Shown: piece after piece, positions 1-9,413 of the stretch | Layout: each line of letters opens with the position of its first letter | How positions within the stretch are numbered: position 1 is the first letter of the stretch | Assembly: GCF_900106955.1 (NCBI RefSeq) | Contig: NZ_FNNI01000003.1 | Coordinates: 372,001-436,000 of the forward strand | Direction: 5' to 3' | Length of the DNA: 64,000 nucleotides | From: Aidingimonas halophila | GTDB lineage: Bacteria > Pseudomonadota > Gammaproteobacteria > Pseudomonadales > Halomonadaceae | The notes under the pieces: model-generated | Database searches by the model: none | What the model saw: only the letters and a program-made list of their open reading frames with translations | Told to the model about the DNA's origin: nothing | Translations under genes and position numbers: made by a program

Positions 1-1085
1 CCAATGCCGATGAAGCGGCGCTGGCAGGTGATCTTGAGGTATTGCCTGCCGATCATCTGCTGGATGTCGTTTCACATCTGCTGGGACAGACGCGTATTCC
101 GGCCCACCGTCGCGATGATCTGATCGTATTGCCGGATAGTAACAACGATCTGCAGGACGTGCGGGGGCAGCATCAGGCACGCCGTGCATTGGAAGTGGCA
201 GCCGCTGGCGGTCATAACCTGCTTTTCGCCGGACCGCCCGGTACCGGCAAGACCATGTTGGCCAGCCGGTTGCCGAGCATTCTGCCACCCCTGATCGAGG
301 ACGAGGCGCTGGAGGTGGCCGCGATCCGTTCTGTGTGCGGTCTGCCCATCGATGAGCAGTGGGGCCAGCGGCCGTTTCGCGCTCCACACCACACGGCGAG
401 TGCCGTGGCTCTGGTGGGTGGTGGCTCGAAACCCCGACCGGGCGAAATTTCGCTGGCCCATCAGGGGGTATTGTTTCTCGATGAGCTGCCGGAATTCAGT
501 CGCAGCGTCCTCGAGGTGATGCGCGAACCGATGGAGTCGGGGGCGATATCTATCTCCCGGGCCAGTCATCAACGTCGCTATCCCGCACGCTTCCAGCTGG
601 TGGCCGCAATGAATCCCTGTCCTTGCGGTCATCTGGGGGATCCGCGTCAGCGCTGTCAATGTACGGCGGCACAGATCCAGCGCTACCAGGCGCGATTATC
701 GGGGCCGTTACTCGACCGTATCGATCTGCAGGTGGAAGTACCGGCACTTCCCCCTGACCAACTGACATCGACACACACGGCGGAGAACTCCGCGATCGTA
801 CGCCAACGTGTCGTCGATGCCCGCCGGCGTCAGGCCCGTCGCAGCACGCTGAATGCGCATCTTCCCGGGCGGGAACTGGAAGACGCCTGTCAGTTGGGGG
901 CCACCGAGCGCACCTGGTTGGCCGATGTGCTGGAGCGCCTCAATCTCTCGGCAAGAGCGTATCATCGCGTATTACGCGTTGCCCTGACATTGGCGGATCT
1001 GGCGGGTGAAGAGCGGCCCGCCAAATCGCATCTCATGGAAGCGGTCGGTTATCGGCAACTGGATCGATTGCTCAAGTCAGGATGA
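1..1085 (+). CDS. comM: YifB/ComM family Mg-chelatase-like AAA+ ATPase (5' end outside window)
   Basis: The reading frame is already open at base 3, so the true start lies upstream; 360 C-terminal residues are visible of about 500 usual for the family. ComM is an AAA+ helicase acting in branch migration during natural transformation and recombination. Visible motifs are Walker A GPPGTGKT, Walker B VLFLDELPEF, and a cysteine cluster CPCGHLGDPRQRCQC typical of YifB proteins. The C-terminal helical Mg_chelatase_C region ends near YRQLDRLLKSG. The stop falls 21 bases before the stop of a convergent lipoprotein gene. Identification is firm; whether this species is transformable is not shown here. 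Confidence 0.95.
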   Translation, partial: NADEAALAGDLEVLPADHLLDVVSHLLGQTRIPAHRRDDLIVLPDSNNDLQDVRGQHQARRALEVAAAGGHNLLFAGPPGTGKTMLASRLPSILPPLIEDEALEVAAIRSVCGLPIDEQWGQRPFRAPHHTASAVALVGGGSKPRPGEISLAHQGVLFLDELPEFSRSVLEVMREPMESGAISISRASHQRRYPARFQLVAAMNPCPCGHLGDPRQRCQCTAAQIQRYQARLSGPLLDRIDLQVEVPALPPDQLTSTHTAENSAIVRQRVVDARRRQARRSTLNAHLPGRELEDACQLGATERTWLADVLERLNLSARAYHRVLRVALTLADLAGEERPAKSHLMEAVGYRQLDRLLKSG

Positions 1086-1106
1086 CAGTCGGCTGGCCTC
1101 CAGTGG

Positions 1107-1604
1107 TTACAGTGCTGTCGCATCGAAGGCGCCACTGAATTCACGTGACCATCGGGGGTCGCTTTCACCGGGGCGTTTGAGTTCGACCGTCAGACGGTAC
1201 GGCAGCAATTCACGATCGGACAGTTTCAATGGCGGCCCATCAGCTTCGAGACGGCTTGCCAGCAACCATTGATTGTCAGGCAGCTCTGTCTCCGCCATGA
1301 GGGGCTGCCAGTTGAGTACTTGTGGGCCCTCCGACCGACCCAACAGAGCGCGAGTCAGTGTCTCGGTGAAGCGTTCCGTATCCAGACTCAGGGTGTTGTC
1401 GATGTCGGGCTCGGCGAGCAGCAGTACGATATCCTGGGTAGGACGCGACCAGACCGGGTCTTCAAGTACCGCCTCGGAGGCGCGTTCGCTCAAGCCGAGC
1501 AACGCCTGTCGCAGGTCGGTCGGCTGATCGGGACTCGTGGCGCAAGCCGACAGCCAGATCGACAGCAATCCGGCCAGACCCCATGGACGATATCGGCAAG
1601 ACAT
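1107..1604 (-). CDS. Putative outer-membrane lipoprotein of unknown function
   Basis: A 165-residue protein starts with a basic stretch, a short hydrophobic segment and a lipobox LSAC at about residues 18-21, so it should be lipidated at Cys21 and sorted to the envelope. The rest is soluble and moderately acidic, with a segment beginning DIDNTLSLDTERFTETLTRA that recalls small envelope lipoproteins of the LpoB/CsgG-like type, but I cannot assign a family. Its start codon shares one base with the stop of the upstream hydrolase gene (TGATG), so the two are probably translationally coupled. Function unknown. Confidence 0.75.
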   Translation of the reverse strand: MSCRYRPWGLAGLLSIWLSACATSPDQPTDLRQALLGLSERASEAVLEDPVWSRPTQDIVLLLAEPDIDNTLSLDTERFTETLTRALLGRSEGPQVLNWQPLMAETELPDNQWLLASRLEADGPPLKLSDRELLPYRLTVELKRPGESDPRWSREFSGAFDATAL

Positions 1605-2611
1605 CAGGTTACGATCCGAATTGTGTGATGTGGCGTTGAGGGCGTGGCTTCGATATCACCGAGATAGGTCTCGAGCTCATCGAAGAGCGCGCGCCGGATG
1701 GGAGCGGCTTCGTTGACCAGATGATGACGCGCTTCCGGGTGCCGGTGGAGGCGTGCATTGGGGAATTTGCGCTGTAGAACCTCGAGGTTCCATTGCCAGT
1801 CGACAGTAACATCCTGCTCTCCCTGCAGAATCAGTATGGGTAAAGAATGGGGTGACAGTGCCAGCAGGCGCGGCATCCAGCGTCGCATGGCACTGATCCA
1901 GGTGACATCCAGGTGGCTGGGCTGCAAGGGGTCGCCCTGGCGGAGGAATGTGGCAAAATCGGTGTCGGTCGAGTTGGCGCGGAACTTGCGGGGCAGCGTT
2001 CTGATGAATGGGCTGGCCAACCAGTGTAGCCAGCTCGATTGCGACCATCCCCAGGGGCGCACCAGTGGAGCCAATAGTGCCAAGCCGGACCAGCGGCTCG
2101 CATCTCCTTGGCTCAAGGTGTCGGTGGCCAAGATGGCGGCGCCAGTACTCTGGCCGATGCCGACCCAGGGCGTTGGCGCGAGATTACGTAGCTCGAGATG
2201 CGACTGCAGCGTCGCCAGGCAGTCGCCGTAGACAGCGAAATCCTTGATCGAAGCACGTGGGCCGCTGGACAGGCCATGGCCGGGTAGGTCCCAGAGAACG
2301 ACCTGCCACCCTCGCGACAGCAGCAATTCCAGCAAATGGCGATACAAGCCGAGATGATCGAAGTAACCGTGCACCACGAAGGCCGTACCGCGGGGAGCGG
2401 GTGGCTGCCACACCTGGGTCCAGAGCCGAAACTCCCCGGCGTCGACGAAGCCGACATGGAGGCCGATCTCCTCTGCTAGAAGAGGGGCCAACTGGTAATG
2501 CACGAGGTAACGATCGAGCGACCTGACTAGCGTATCGTGGCCCGGCGCCATTTGTCCGAGTCCCGCCGATGTGATGTCCCCCAGCGATGTCAATTCCGTG
2601 AAATCGGTCAT
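1604..2611 (-). CDS. Alpha/beta hydrolase, lysophospholipase (PldB)-like
   Basis: A 335-residue serine hydrolase of the Hydrolase_4/PldB type. Visible elements are the oxyanion-side HGYFDHLGLYRH near residue 100, the DLPGHGLSSG turn, the nucleophile elbow GIGQSTGAA (Ser near residue 175), an acidic member in GEQDVTVDW and a C-terminal catalytic His in HPEARHHL. There is no signal peptide, so it is predicted cytosolic or membrane-peripheral. Substrate is unknown; monoacylglycerols or lysophospholipids are usual in the family. It leads a two-gene minus-strand unit with the lipoprotein and is divergent from malate synthase. Confidence 0.85.
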   Translation of the reverse strand: MTDFTELTSLGDITSAGLGQMAPGHDTLVRSLDRYLVHYQLAPLLAEEIGLHVGFVDAGEFRLWTQVWQPPAPRGTAFVVHGYFDHLGLYRHLLELLLSRGWQVVLWDLPGHGLSSGPRASIKDFAVYGDCLATLQSHLELRNLAPTPWVGIGQSTGAAILATDTLSQGDASRWSGLALLAPLVRPWGWSQSSWLHWLASPFIRTLPRKFRANSTDTDFATFLRQGDPLQPSHLDVTWISAMRRWMPRLLALSPHSLPILILQGEQDVTVDWQWNLEVLQRKFPNARLHRHPEARHHLVNEAAPIRRALFDELETYLGDIEATPSTPHHTIRIVT

Positions 2612-2826
2612 GCCTGTCTCCTATGCTTCCATGCTAACTTCCGGCGACATGTCAGACCAGATTCTATGCGCTGGAACTCAACTTTTAGTCGACTCATGAA
2701 GACCTTGGTGACATTTTTGGGTAGCATATGGAAGCGTTTTCCACAAATAGTGTTACCGATAGAAACACCATAACGATTCATTGACTGGCCTCTCATAGGC
2801 CGGTGACAGCGCATCAGGAGATTCCC

Positions 2827-5001
2827 ATGACCGATCGTGTCACCCGCCACCGCCTTCAGGTGGCTTCAGAACTGGACCGTTTTCTCAACGAGAAAGTCCT
2901 GCCGGAAACCGGTATTGACGCCGACGCTTTCTGGGCGGGGGTGGATACCCTTTTTCATGATTTGACCCCAAAGAACCGTGAACTGCTCGCTGAGCGTGAG
3001 CGTCTTCAGGACGAACTGGATGCTTGGCATCGTGATCATCCCGGTCCGGTCAAGGACATGGCAGCCTATCGCGCCTTCCTCGAGCGTATCGGCTATCTGG
3101 TCAAGGCGCCGGACGAGGTCCGTGCCACGACGACCCATGTCGACGAGGAAATCGCCGTTCAGGCCGGCCCACAACTGGTCGTTCCGGTCAGTAATGCCCG
3201 TTATGCCCTGAATGCCGCGAACGCGCGCTGGGGTAGCCTGTATGATGCGCTCTACGGTACCGATGTCATCAGTGAGGAGGCGGGTGCCGAGAAGGGGGCC
3301 AGCTACAATCCGAAGCGCGGAGAGAAGGTCATTGCCTATGCTCGCGGGGTTCTGGATCAGGCCGCGCCGCTGGCCGATGGCTCCCATCACGACAGTGCCA
3401 GTTACTCGCTTCGTGATGGGCGTCTGGTGGTGACATTGGAAAGTGGCCAGGAAACCGGCTTGAAGTCCCCCGGCCAGTTGGTGGGCTACCTGGGCGATAC
3501 TGATAGACCGACCTCGATCGTGCTGGTCAATCATGGATTGCACCTGGAAATCCAGTTCGATGAGACCCATCCGATCGGCAAGACGGATCCGGCACGTATC
3601 AAGGATGTCGTGATGGAAGCCGCCGTTACCACCATCATGGATTGCGAAGACTCGGTCGCGGCGGTGGATGCCGAAGACAAGGTGGGTGTCTATCGTAATT
3701 GGCTGGGATTGATGCGTGGGGATCTGGAAGAGCAGGTCGACAAAGGTGGCAAGACCGTTACACGCCGCTTGCATCCCGATCGCCAGTACGTCAGCCCTGA
3801 TGGAGGTCAGTTGACCTTGCCGGGCCGCTCGCTGATGTTCGTGCGCAACGTCGGCCATTTGATGACCACCCCGGCGGTTCTTGATGCCGATGGCAATGAA
3901 CTGCCTGAGGGTATCCTGGATGCGGTCGTCACCTCGCTGATTGCACTTCACGATCTCGGCAAGAAAGACGGCGAGGCATGCAACTCTCGCAGTGGCTCGA
4001 TGTATATCGTCAAGCCGAAAATGCATGGTCCCAGGGAGGTCGCCTTTTCCAACGAACTGTTCTCACGGGTCGAGGATCTCCTGGGCATGGCCCGCGATAC
4101 TCTCAAGATGGGGATCATGGATGAGGAACGGCGCACGACGGTCAATCTCAAGGCGTGCATCAACGAAGCCTCCTCCCGGGTGGTTTTCATCAATACCGGT
4201 TTCCTGGACCGTACCGGTGATGAGATGCACACCGCCATGGAAGCGGGACCGATGATTCGCAAGGGTGACATGAAAAGCGCCACCTGGATCGGCGCCTACG
4301 AACGCAACAATGTGCAGATCGGTCTTGCCTGCGGCTTGAGAGGCCGTGCCCAGATCGGCAAAGGCATGTGGGCAATGCCGGATCTGATGGCCAGCATGAT
4401 CGAGCAGAAAGTCGGCCATCCCAAAGCCGGTGCCAATACCGCCTGGGTTCCTTCGCCGACGGCGGCGACGTTGCATGCCCTGCATTATCATCAGGTCGAT
4501 GTGGACGCCGTACAGCGTGAACTGGAGCGCCAGGGGAAACCCGATCTGCTCGATGAGTTACTGACAGTACCTGTCGCGGAAAATCCTGAGTGGAGTGACG
4601 ACGAGATCCAGCAGGAACTCGACAACAACTGCCAGGGAATTCTGGGCTACGTGGTGCGCTGGGTCGAGCACGGTATCGGTTGCTCCAAGGTCCCGGACAT
4701 TCATGATGTGGCGTTGATGGAAGACCGGGCAACGTTACGCATCGCCAGCCAGTTACTGGCCAATTGGCTGCATCATGGGGTGGTGACGCCCGAACGGGTG
4801 CGCGAGACGCTGGAACGTATGGCCAAGGTGGTTGATGGGCAAAATGCTCATGATCCCGACTATACCCCCATGAGCCAGGACTTCGAAGCGTCCACGGCGT
4901 TCAAGGCCGCCAGCGACCTGATCTTCAAGGGACGGGTCCAACCGGCCGGTTATACTGAACCCCTGCTGCATCACTGGCGCGCTGTCCACAAGTCGAAGTA
5001 A
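2827..5001 (+). CDS. glcB: Malate synthase G
   Basis: The 724-residue enzyme condenses glyoxylate with acetyl-CoA to malate in the glyoxylate/glycolate pathway; E. coli GlcB has 723. I place the start at ATG 2827, preceded by AGGAG at 2816-2820; an upstream in-frame GTG at 2803 would put this site inside the gene. Family signatures include [18 protein letters not shown] around the acetyl-CoA/Mg site, [24 protein letters not shown] and the catalytic-base region [19 protein letters not shown] near residue 625. It is a single gene followed by an intrinsic terminator. No isocitrate lyase is adjacent. Confidence 0.97.
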   Translation: MTDRVTRHRLQVASELDRFLNEKVLPETGIDADAFWAGVDTLFHDLTPKNRELLAERERLQDELDAWHRDHPGPVKDMAAYRAFLERIGYLVKAPDEVRATTTHVDEEIAVQAGPQLVVPVSNARYALNAANARWGSLYDALYGTDVISEEAGAEKGASYNPKRGEKVIAYARGVLDQAAPLADGSHHDSASYSLRDGRLVVTLESGQETGLKSPGQLVGYLGDTDRPTSIVLVNHGLHLEIQFDETHPIGKTDPARIKDVVMEAAVTTIMDCEDSVAAVDAEDKVGVYRNWLGLMRGDLEEQVDKGGKTVTRRLHPDRQYVSPDGGQLTLPGRSLMFVRNVGHLMTTPAVLDADGNELPEGILDAVVTSLIALHDLGKKDGEACNSRSGSMYIVKPKMHGPREVAFSNELFSRVEDLLGMARDTLKMGIMDEERRTTVNLKACINEASSRVVFINTGFLDRTGDEMHTAMEAGPMIRKGDMKSATWIGAYERNNVQIGLACGLRGRAQIGKGMWAMPDLMASMIEQKVGHPKAGANTAWVPSPTAATLHALHYHQVDVDAVQRELERQGKPDLLDELLTVPVAENPEWSDDEIQQELDNNCQGILGYVVRWVEHGIGCSKVPDIHDVALMEDRATLRIASQLLANWLHHGVVTPERVRETLERMAKVVDGQNAHDPDYTPMSQDFEASTAFKAASDLIFKGRVQPAGYTEPLLHHWRAVHKSK

Positions 5002-5027
5002 GCGCGGTTTCGAGCGATAGGCACGAC

Positions 5028-5063
5028 AATACGCCTCGACCGGAATGGGTCGGGGCGTATTTC
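5028..5063 (+). terminator. Intrinsic terminator after glcB
   Basis: A 13-bp stem (5028-5040 with 5049-5061, one G-U pair) with a short loop lies 26 bases after the glcB stop. The downstream T-run is short, so termination may be incomplete. Confidence 0.7.
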
Positions 5064-5150
5064 GTTGATTTGCCGACTGTCGGTGGCGTTCGGCATGGTC
5101 TATCTTGAGTCGCAATACCGCAGGTTCGGACCCGTTGCCAGGAGTGATGC

Positions 5151-5564
5151 ATGACCGTGATGACCGCTGCCGCCATCGAGGAGTTTCTCGACGAGGTCTT
5201 TCCCCATCGGCAAGGCACCATCGAAGGTGTCGATGACATGCGGGCAACCATGAGCCTGGCAATCGAGGATGAGCATCTGCGTCCCGGCGCCTGCGTTTCC
5301 GGACCGACATTGGTGGGACTGGCGGACGTCTGCCTCTATGTGGCGATTCTGGCACAGATCGGTCCCGAGCCCATGGCGGTGACCACGGATCTCAATTGTC
5401 ACTTCCTGCATCGTGCCCGCGGCGATCGAGACCTGATTGCCAATGCGTATCTGGTCAAGCTCGGCGAGCGGCTGGCAGTGGGCGAAGTGGAACTGTACTC
5501 GGCCGGCGATGACACGCCGGTTGCGCTGGTGACGGCGACCTATAGCCTGCCTGATGGAGACTGA
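5151..5564 (+). CDS. PaaI-family hotdog-fold thioesterase
   Basis: A 137-residue cytosolic protein with the hotdog-fold pattern of PaaI/YiiD-type acyl-CoA thioesterases: an N-terminal helix, GACVSGPTLVGLADVCLYVA as the central helix region, TTDLNCHFLHRARGDRDLIA as the following strand-turn, and a final strand ending ATYSLPDGD. The start ATG at 5151 follows AGGAG (5141-5145). Substrate unknown. Its 3' end overlaps the convergent DUF423 gene by 25 bases. Confidence 0.8.
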   Translation: MTVMTAAAIEEFLDEVFPHRQGTIEGVDDMRATMSLAIEDEHLRPGACVSGPTLVGLADVCLYVAILAQIGPEPMAVTTDLNCHFLHRARGDRDLIANAYLVKLGERLAVGEVELYSAGDDTPVALVTATYSLPDGD

Positions 5565-5932
5565 GCCTGCCAGGCACTCCAGCCCAGAGACAACCAACCT
5601 GCCATCAGTAATCCCCCTCCGAATGGTGTCACGGGGCCCAGCAGGGAAAGCTGAGCCAGGACCAGGCCATATATCGAGCCGGAAAAGCACACCGTACCTG
5701 CGGCCCATAACCCAAGTGTGAGCCCCTGTCCGCCGAGTGGCATGCTCTGACGCCAGGCCAGAACGCCCAAGGCGGCCAGAGTGTGCCAGGCTTGGTAGCG
5801 CACGGCGGTTTCGAAACTGTCGAGCATCTCGGGCGCCAACCGCTGCTCGAGTCCGTGAGCGCCGAAAGCACCGGCAACGACGGTGAGAAAACCGCTCAGG
5901 GCGACAACGAGCCAAGCAGCACGATACGACAT
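5540..5932 (-). CDS. DUF423 small membrane protein
   Basis: About 130 residues with four hydrophobic segments and the DUF423 N-terminal pattern VVALSGFLTVVAGAFGAHGL. I start it at ATG 5932 because GGAG stands about 10 bases upstream and the family begins here; the frame is open further upstream, but those residues are polar and unlike the family. Inner-membrane protein of unknown function. The gene is convergent with the thioesterase and divergent from the AGCS symporter. Confidence 0.88.
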   Translation of the reverse strand: MSYRAAWLVVALSGFLTVVAGAFGAHGLEQRLAPEMLDSFETAVRYQAWHTLAALGVLAWRQSMPLGGQGLTLGLWAAGTVCFSGSIYGLVLAQLSLLGPVTPFGGGLLMAGWLSLGWSAWQAQSPSGRL

Positions 5933-6083
5933 GAATGAGAACTCCTGACTGACTATGCTGTGGGGATAGGCTGGGTCGACAGGATGCATGCGCACCACAT
6001 TGCCGTTACCATGCTCGGCTTTCGGCACTGCCGCCCCAGCTTGTCATGTAGGCGTATCAAAACAATTCAGGGAGAAGAATGCC

Positions 6084-7565
6084 ATGGAGCCACTAGTCTC
6101 GTTCGTCGAACCACTGCGTGACGGCTTGTACGCTGTCATGAACCCGGTCAGTGATTTCATCTGGAGCTATATCCTCGTTTATCTGCTGCTTGGCGCGGGC
6201 CTGGTGTTCACGATCATGACCCGGGGCATGCAGTTTCGGCTATTTGGTCACATGGCTCGCGTGACCGTGACGGCACGAGGCGCCGGCGAAGGTATCAGTG
6301 GTTTCCAGGCCTTTGCGACGTCCATGGCGGCGCGTGTGGGTACCGGCAATCTGGCAGGCGTCGCGTTGGCGTTATGGATCGGAGGCCCTGGCGCCATTTT
6401 CTGGATGTGGATCACGGCCCTGGTCGGCTTCGCCACGGCCTTCATTGAATCGACCCTGGCTCAGGTCTATAAGCATCGCAACGAGGATGGCGTGTTTCGT
6501 GGCGGACCGGCCTACTACATCGAACGCTGCCTGGGTTGGCGTTGGCTCGGTGCGCTGTTTGCCGTCTTCCTGATCATCGCGTACGGGTTGGCGTTCAATG
6601 TTGCGCAATCCAATACCATCGCTCAGGGCATGAATGGCGCATTCGATATCCCTAAGTGGGCGACCGGCTTGGTGATCGCCTTCCTGGCAGGGTTGGTGAT
6701 TTATGGGGGGCTCAAGTCGGTGGCGCGCACGGCTGAAAAGATCGTGCCGGTCATGGCCATTGCCTATCTGCTGGTCTCGCTGTGGATCCTGGTGACCAAT
6801 ATTACCGCCGTCCCCGAGATGCTATCGTTGATCGTGATGAGCGCCTTCGGTTTCGGGCCCGCGATGGGCGGTGCGGCAGGCTATGCCATCAAGGCGGCGA
6901 TGGAAAATGGTATCAAGCGCGGATTGTTCTCCAATGAGGCCGGCATGGGCTCCACGCCCAATGCGGCGGCTCAGGCGACCGTCAAGCACCCGGCGGCTCA
7001 GGGGTTGGTACAGTCGTTCGGGGTGTTCGTCGACACCTTGGTCATCTGTAGCTGCACGGCAGTCGTGATTCTGCTGTCAGGCGTTTATGAACGGTTGCTG
7101 TCGACAGCGCAGGGAGAGAGCATCGAAGGGATTCAGCTCACCCAGGATGCAATGGTCGATCACCTGGGTGGATTCGGCGAAATATTCATCGCCTTGGCTA
7201 TCCTGTTCTTCGCCTTCACGTCGATTCTGGCCAACTTTTCATTTTCGGCGGTCAACATCGAGTACTTGTTTCGTCGTCACGCACGGCAAGCCGTGTCGGG
7301 TCTGAAGGTGAGCATCCTCGCGATGGTGTTGATCGGTTCGGTCGCGGAACTCGAGTTCGTCTGGAACTTTGCGGATCTGGCCATGGGGCTGATGGCAACA
7401 ACCAACCTGTTCGCCATCCTGATCATGGCGCCGATCGCGATCACCGTACTCAAGGATTATGAGCGTCAACGTCGGAAGGGAGTCTACGAACCGGTATTCC
7501 AGCCGTCTGTGCTCAAGCGCCCCGAACTGGTCGATGACGATGTTTGGCCCGCAAAGGATGCCTGA
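6084..7565 (+). CDS. Alanine/glycine:cation symporter (AGCS family)
   Basis: A polytopic protein of about 493 residues. Start ATG 6084 follows GGGAGAAG; the open frame upstream adds non-membrane residues unlike the family. AGCS signatures are GFQAFATSMAARVGTGNLAG near residue 75, GGPGAIFWMWITALVGFATAF, and GLFSNEAGMGSTPNAAA. The family imports small neutral amino acids with Na+ or H+; in a halophile Na+ coupling is the natural expectation (inference). It stands as a single transcription unit upstream of thiS. Confidence 0.93.
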   Translation: MEPLVSFVEPLRDGLYAVMNPVSDFIWSYILVYLLLGAGLVFTIMTRGMQFRLFGHMARVTVTARGAGEGISGFQAFATSMAARVGTGNLAGVALALWIGGPGAIFWMWITALVGFATAFIESTLAQVYKHRNEDGVFRGGPAYYIERCLGWRWLGALFAVFLIIAYGLAFNVAQSNTIAQGMNGAFDIPKWATGLVIAFLAGLVIYGGLKSVARTAEKIVPVMAIAYLLVSLWILVTNITAVPEMLSLIVMSAFGFGPAMGGAAGYAIKAAMENGIKRGLFSNEAGMGSTPNAAAQATVKHPAAQGLVQSFGVFVDTLVICSCTAVVILLSGVYERLLSTAQGESIEGIQLTQDAMVDHLGGFGEIFIALAILFFAFTSILANFSFSAVNIEYLFRRHARQAVSGLKVSILAMVLIGSVAELEFVWNFADLAMGLMATTNLFAILIMAPIAITVLKDYERQRRKGVYEPVFQPSVLKRPELVDDDVWPAKDA

Positions 7566-7632
7566 CCCCCGCATTTGGCGTTAAAATGATGGTCGGTGCC
7601 AGATCATGATGAGGATCTATCCGGAGGCTGCC

Positions 7633-7833
7633 ATGCAGATTCAACTCAATGGTGAGACAACCTCGCTCGATGGCAATCCCACGATTCGTGATCTTGTCGA
7701 GTCGTTGGATCTGACCCGGCGACGTATTGCCGTCGAGGTCAACGAAGAGATCGTGCCGCGCAGCCAGCACAGTGCCAAGGCACTGGCCGACGGCGACCGT
7801 GTGGAAATCGTCCATGCCATTGGCGGCGGTTGA
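7633..7833 (+). CDS. thiS: Sulfur carrier protein ThiS
   Basis: A 66-residue ubiquitin-fold sulfur carrier whose C-terminal Gly-Gly (ending HAIGGG) is adenylated and thiocarboxylated to deliver sulfur for the thiazole ring of thiamine. Start ATG 7633 has GGAGG at 7623-7627; an upstream in-frame ATG would bury this site. It lies 18 bases before thiG and is surely co-transcribed with it. No TPP riboswitch is recognisable in the upstream gap. Confidence 0.95.
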   Translation: MQIQLNGETTSLDGNPTIRDLVESLDLTRRRIAVEVNEEIVPRSQHSAKALADGDRVEIVHAIGGG

Positions 7834-7851
7834 CAGTTCAAAGGAGCCACC

Positions 7852-8649
7852 ATGTCCGTTCAAGATGTCGATCGCCCCTTGATGATCGGAAATCGTAGTT
7901 TCCAGTCACGCCTGCTGGTAGGAACCGGTAAGTATCGTGACTACGATGAAACTGCGGCCGCGATCGAAGCCAGTGAGGCTGAAATCGTGACGTTTGCCGT
8001 ACGACGCACCACTCTGGGTCAGAGCGCCGATGGGCCCGGTCTGCTCGATATCATTTCGCCCGAACGTTACACCCTGCTTCCCAATACCGCCGGCTGTTAT
8101 ACCGCCAAGGATGCCGTGCGTACCTGTCATCTGGCACGTGAACTGCTGGACGGTCATAACCTGGTCAAACTCGAAGTGCTCGGTGATTCCGAGACGTTGT
8201 ATCCCAATGTGGTGGAAACACTGAAGGCCGCCGATGAGCTGTTGAGCCACGGGTTCGAAGTCATGGTCTATACCAGTGACGATCCCATTGTTGCCAAGGA
8301 GCTGGAACGACGTGGCTGTGCCGCCGTGATGCCGCTCGGCTCGTTGATCGGTTCCGGCCATGGCTTGCAGAACCCTTACAATTTGCGCTTGATCGCCGAA
8401 CAGGCTGAAGTGCCTGTGCTGGTGGACGCTGGCATCGGCACGGCGTCGGATGCCGCCATGGCAATGGAACTGGGCTATGATGCCGTGCTGGTGAATTCGG
8501 CGATCGCCCATGCCCGACAACCCGTACTGATGGGGCAGGCCATGAAACAGGCCGTGACAGCCGGGCGTAACGCGTATCTGGCGGGGCGTATGCCACGTCG
8601 TCAGTCGGCTGATCCCTCTTCTCCGTTCGCCGGTCGTATCAACGACTGA
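7852..8649 (+). CDS. thiG: Thiazole synthase ThiG
   Basis: A 265-residue TIM-barrel enzyme that forms thiazole phosphate from 1-deoxy-D-xylulose 5-phosphate, dehydroglycine and ThiS thiocarboxylate. Visible features are [11 protein letters not shown] near the N terminus, the Schiff-base lysine region [20 protein letters not shown] and the phosphate-binding [20 protein letters not shown]. The start follows an AAAGGAG site. It forms a two-gene unit with thiS; thiE, thiF and thiO are not in the window, and thiD lies separately at 22 kb. Confidence 0.97.
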   Translation: MSVQDVDRPLMIGNRSFQSRLLVGTGKYRDYDETAAAIEASEAEIVTFAVRRTTLGQSADGPGLLDIISPERYTLLPNTAGCYTAKDAVRTCHLARELLDGHNLVKLEVLGDSETLYPNVVETLKAADELLSHGFEVMVYTSDDPIVAKELERRGCAAVMPLGSLIGSGHGLQNPYNLRLIAEQAEVPVLVDAGIGTASDAAMAMELGYDAVLVNSAIAHARQPVLMGQAMKQAVTAGRNAYLAGRMPRRQSADPSSPFAGRIND

Positions 8650-8687
8650 TCCTTCCGGTTTCTTGACAACACTGAGTTGCACACCGC

Positions 8688-9413
8688 ATGACCGATATCT
8701 CCAATGACAGTACCGAGACAGCGTCGCCACGCCATCGACGTGGCATCAAGAGCTATGTGTTGCGGGCGGGCCGAATGACCGCAGCCCAGACACGGGGGCT
8801 CGACGAAGTCTGGCCTCGTCTCGGATTAACGTTGGAGGGGGAGAGGCCGGATCTGGACCGCGTATTCGGCCGTCAGGCTCCCCGTGTCGTCGAGATCGGC
8901 TTCGGTATGGGAGGGTCGCTGATCGAGCAGGCCGAATCCCATCCCGAGCTGGATTTTCTGGGGGTTGAGGTTCATGCACCGGGTGTCGGTAAACTGCTAG
9001 ACGAAGCGGACAAGCGTGGGCTGACCAATGTTCGAGTCTATCGCGATGATGCGGTTCGCGTGCTGGAGGAGGGAATTGCACCTGAGACCATCGACGCACT
9101 GCAGTTGTTCTTCCCCGACCCCTGGCCGAAAAAGAAACACCACAAACGCAGAATCGTGCAACCGGCATTCATCGAACTGGTCCGAACCCGACTCAAACCC
9201 GGCGGCATTCTGCACATGGCGACTGACTGGGAAAACTATGCCGAGCACATGGCGGAAGTCATGCAGAACGCCTCGGGCTATCGCAATGTGGCGGACAAGG
9301 AGACGTTTCCTTTTGTGCCGCGTCCCGCGTTTCGCCCATTGACCAAGTTCGAGGCGCGTGGCGAGCGTCTCGGGCATGATGTCTGGGATCTGATTTACGC
9401 GCGTTGCGAATAG
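8688..9413 (+). CDS. trmB: tRNA (guanine-N7-)-methyltransferase
   Basis: A 241-residue Rossmann-fold methyltransferase that makes m7G46 in tRNA. Motifs: SAM-binding VVEIGFGMGGSL, FLGVEVHAPGVGKLL, and the family hallmark LFFPDPWPKKKHHKRR. The length fits the E. coli protein (239). It follows thiG by 38 bases, a common neighbour in Pseudomonas-type genomes. The last 155 bases run antisense to the 3' end of the DMT transporter gene. Confidence 0.97.
   Translation: MTDISNDSTETASPRHRRGIKSYVLRAGRMTAAQTRGLDEVWPRLGLTLEGERPDLDRVFGRQAPRVVEIGFGMGGSLIEQAESHPELDFLGVEVHAPGVGKLLDEADKRGLTNVRVYRDDAVRVLEEGIAPETIDALQLFFPDPWPKKKHHKRRIVQPAFIELVRTRLKPGGILHMATDWENYAEHMAEVMQNASGYRNVADKETFPFVPRPAFRPLTKFEARGERLGHDVWDLIYARCE

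Noticed and set aside
2866-4026. 386-codon open frame antisense to glcB
   Set aside because: It lies wholly opposite malate synthase, with low-complexity His/Arg/Gln composition typical of antisense reading.
7566-7632. Possible TPP riboswitch before thiS
   Set aside because: The gap is only 67 bases and lacks the conserved thi-box sequences and pairing.
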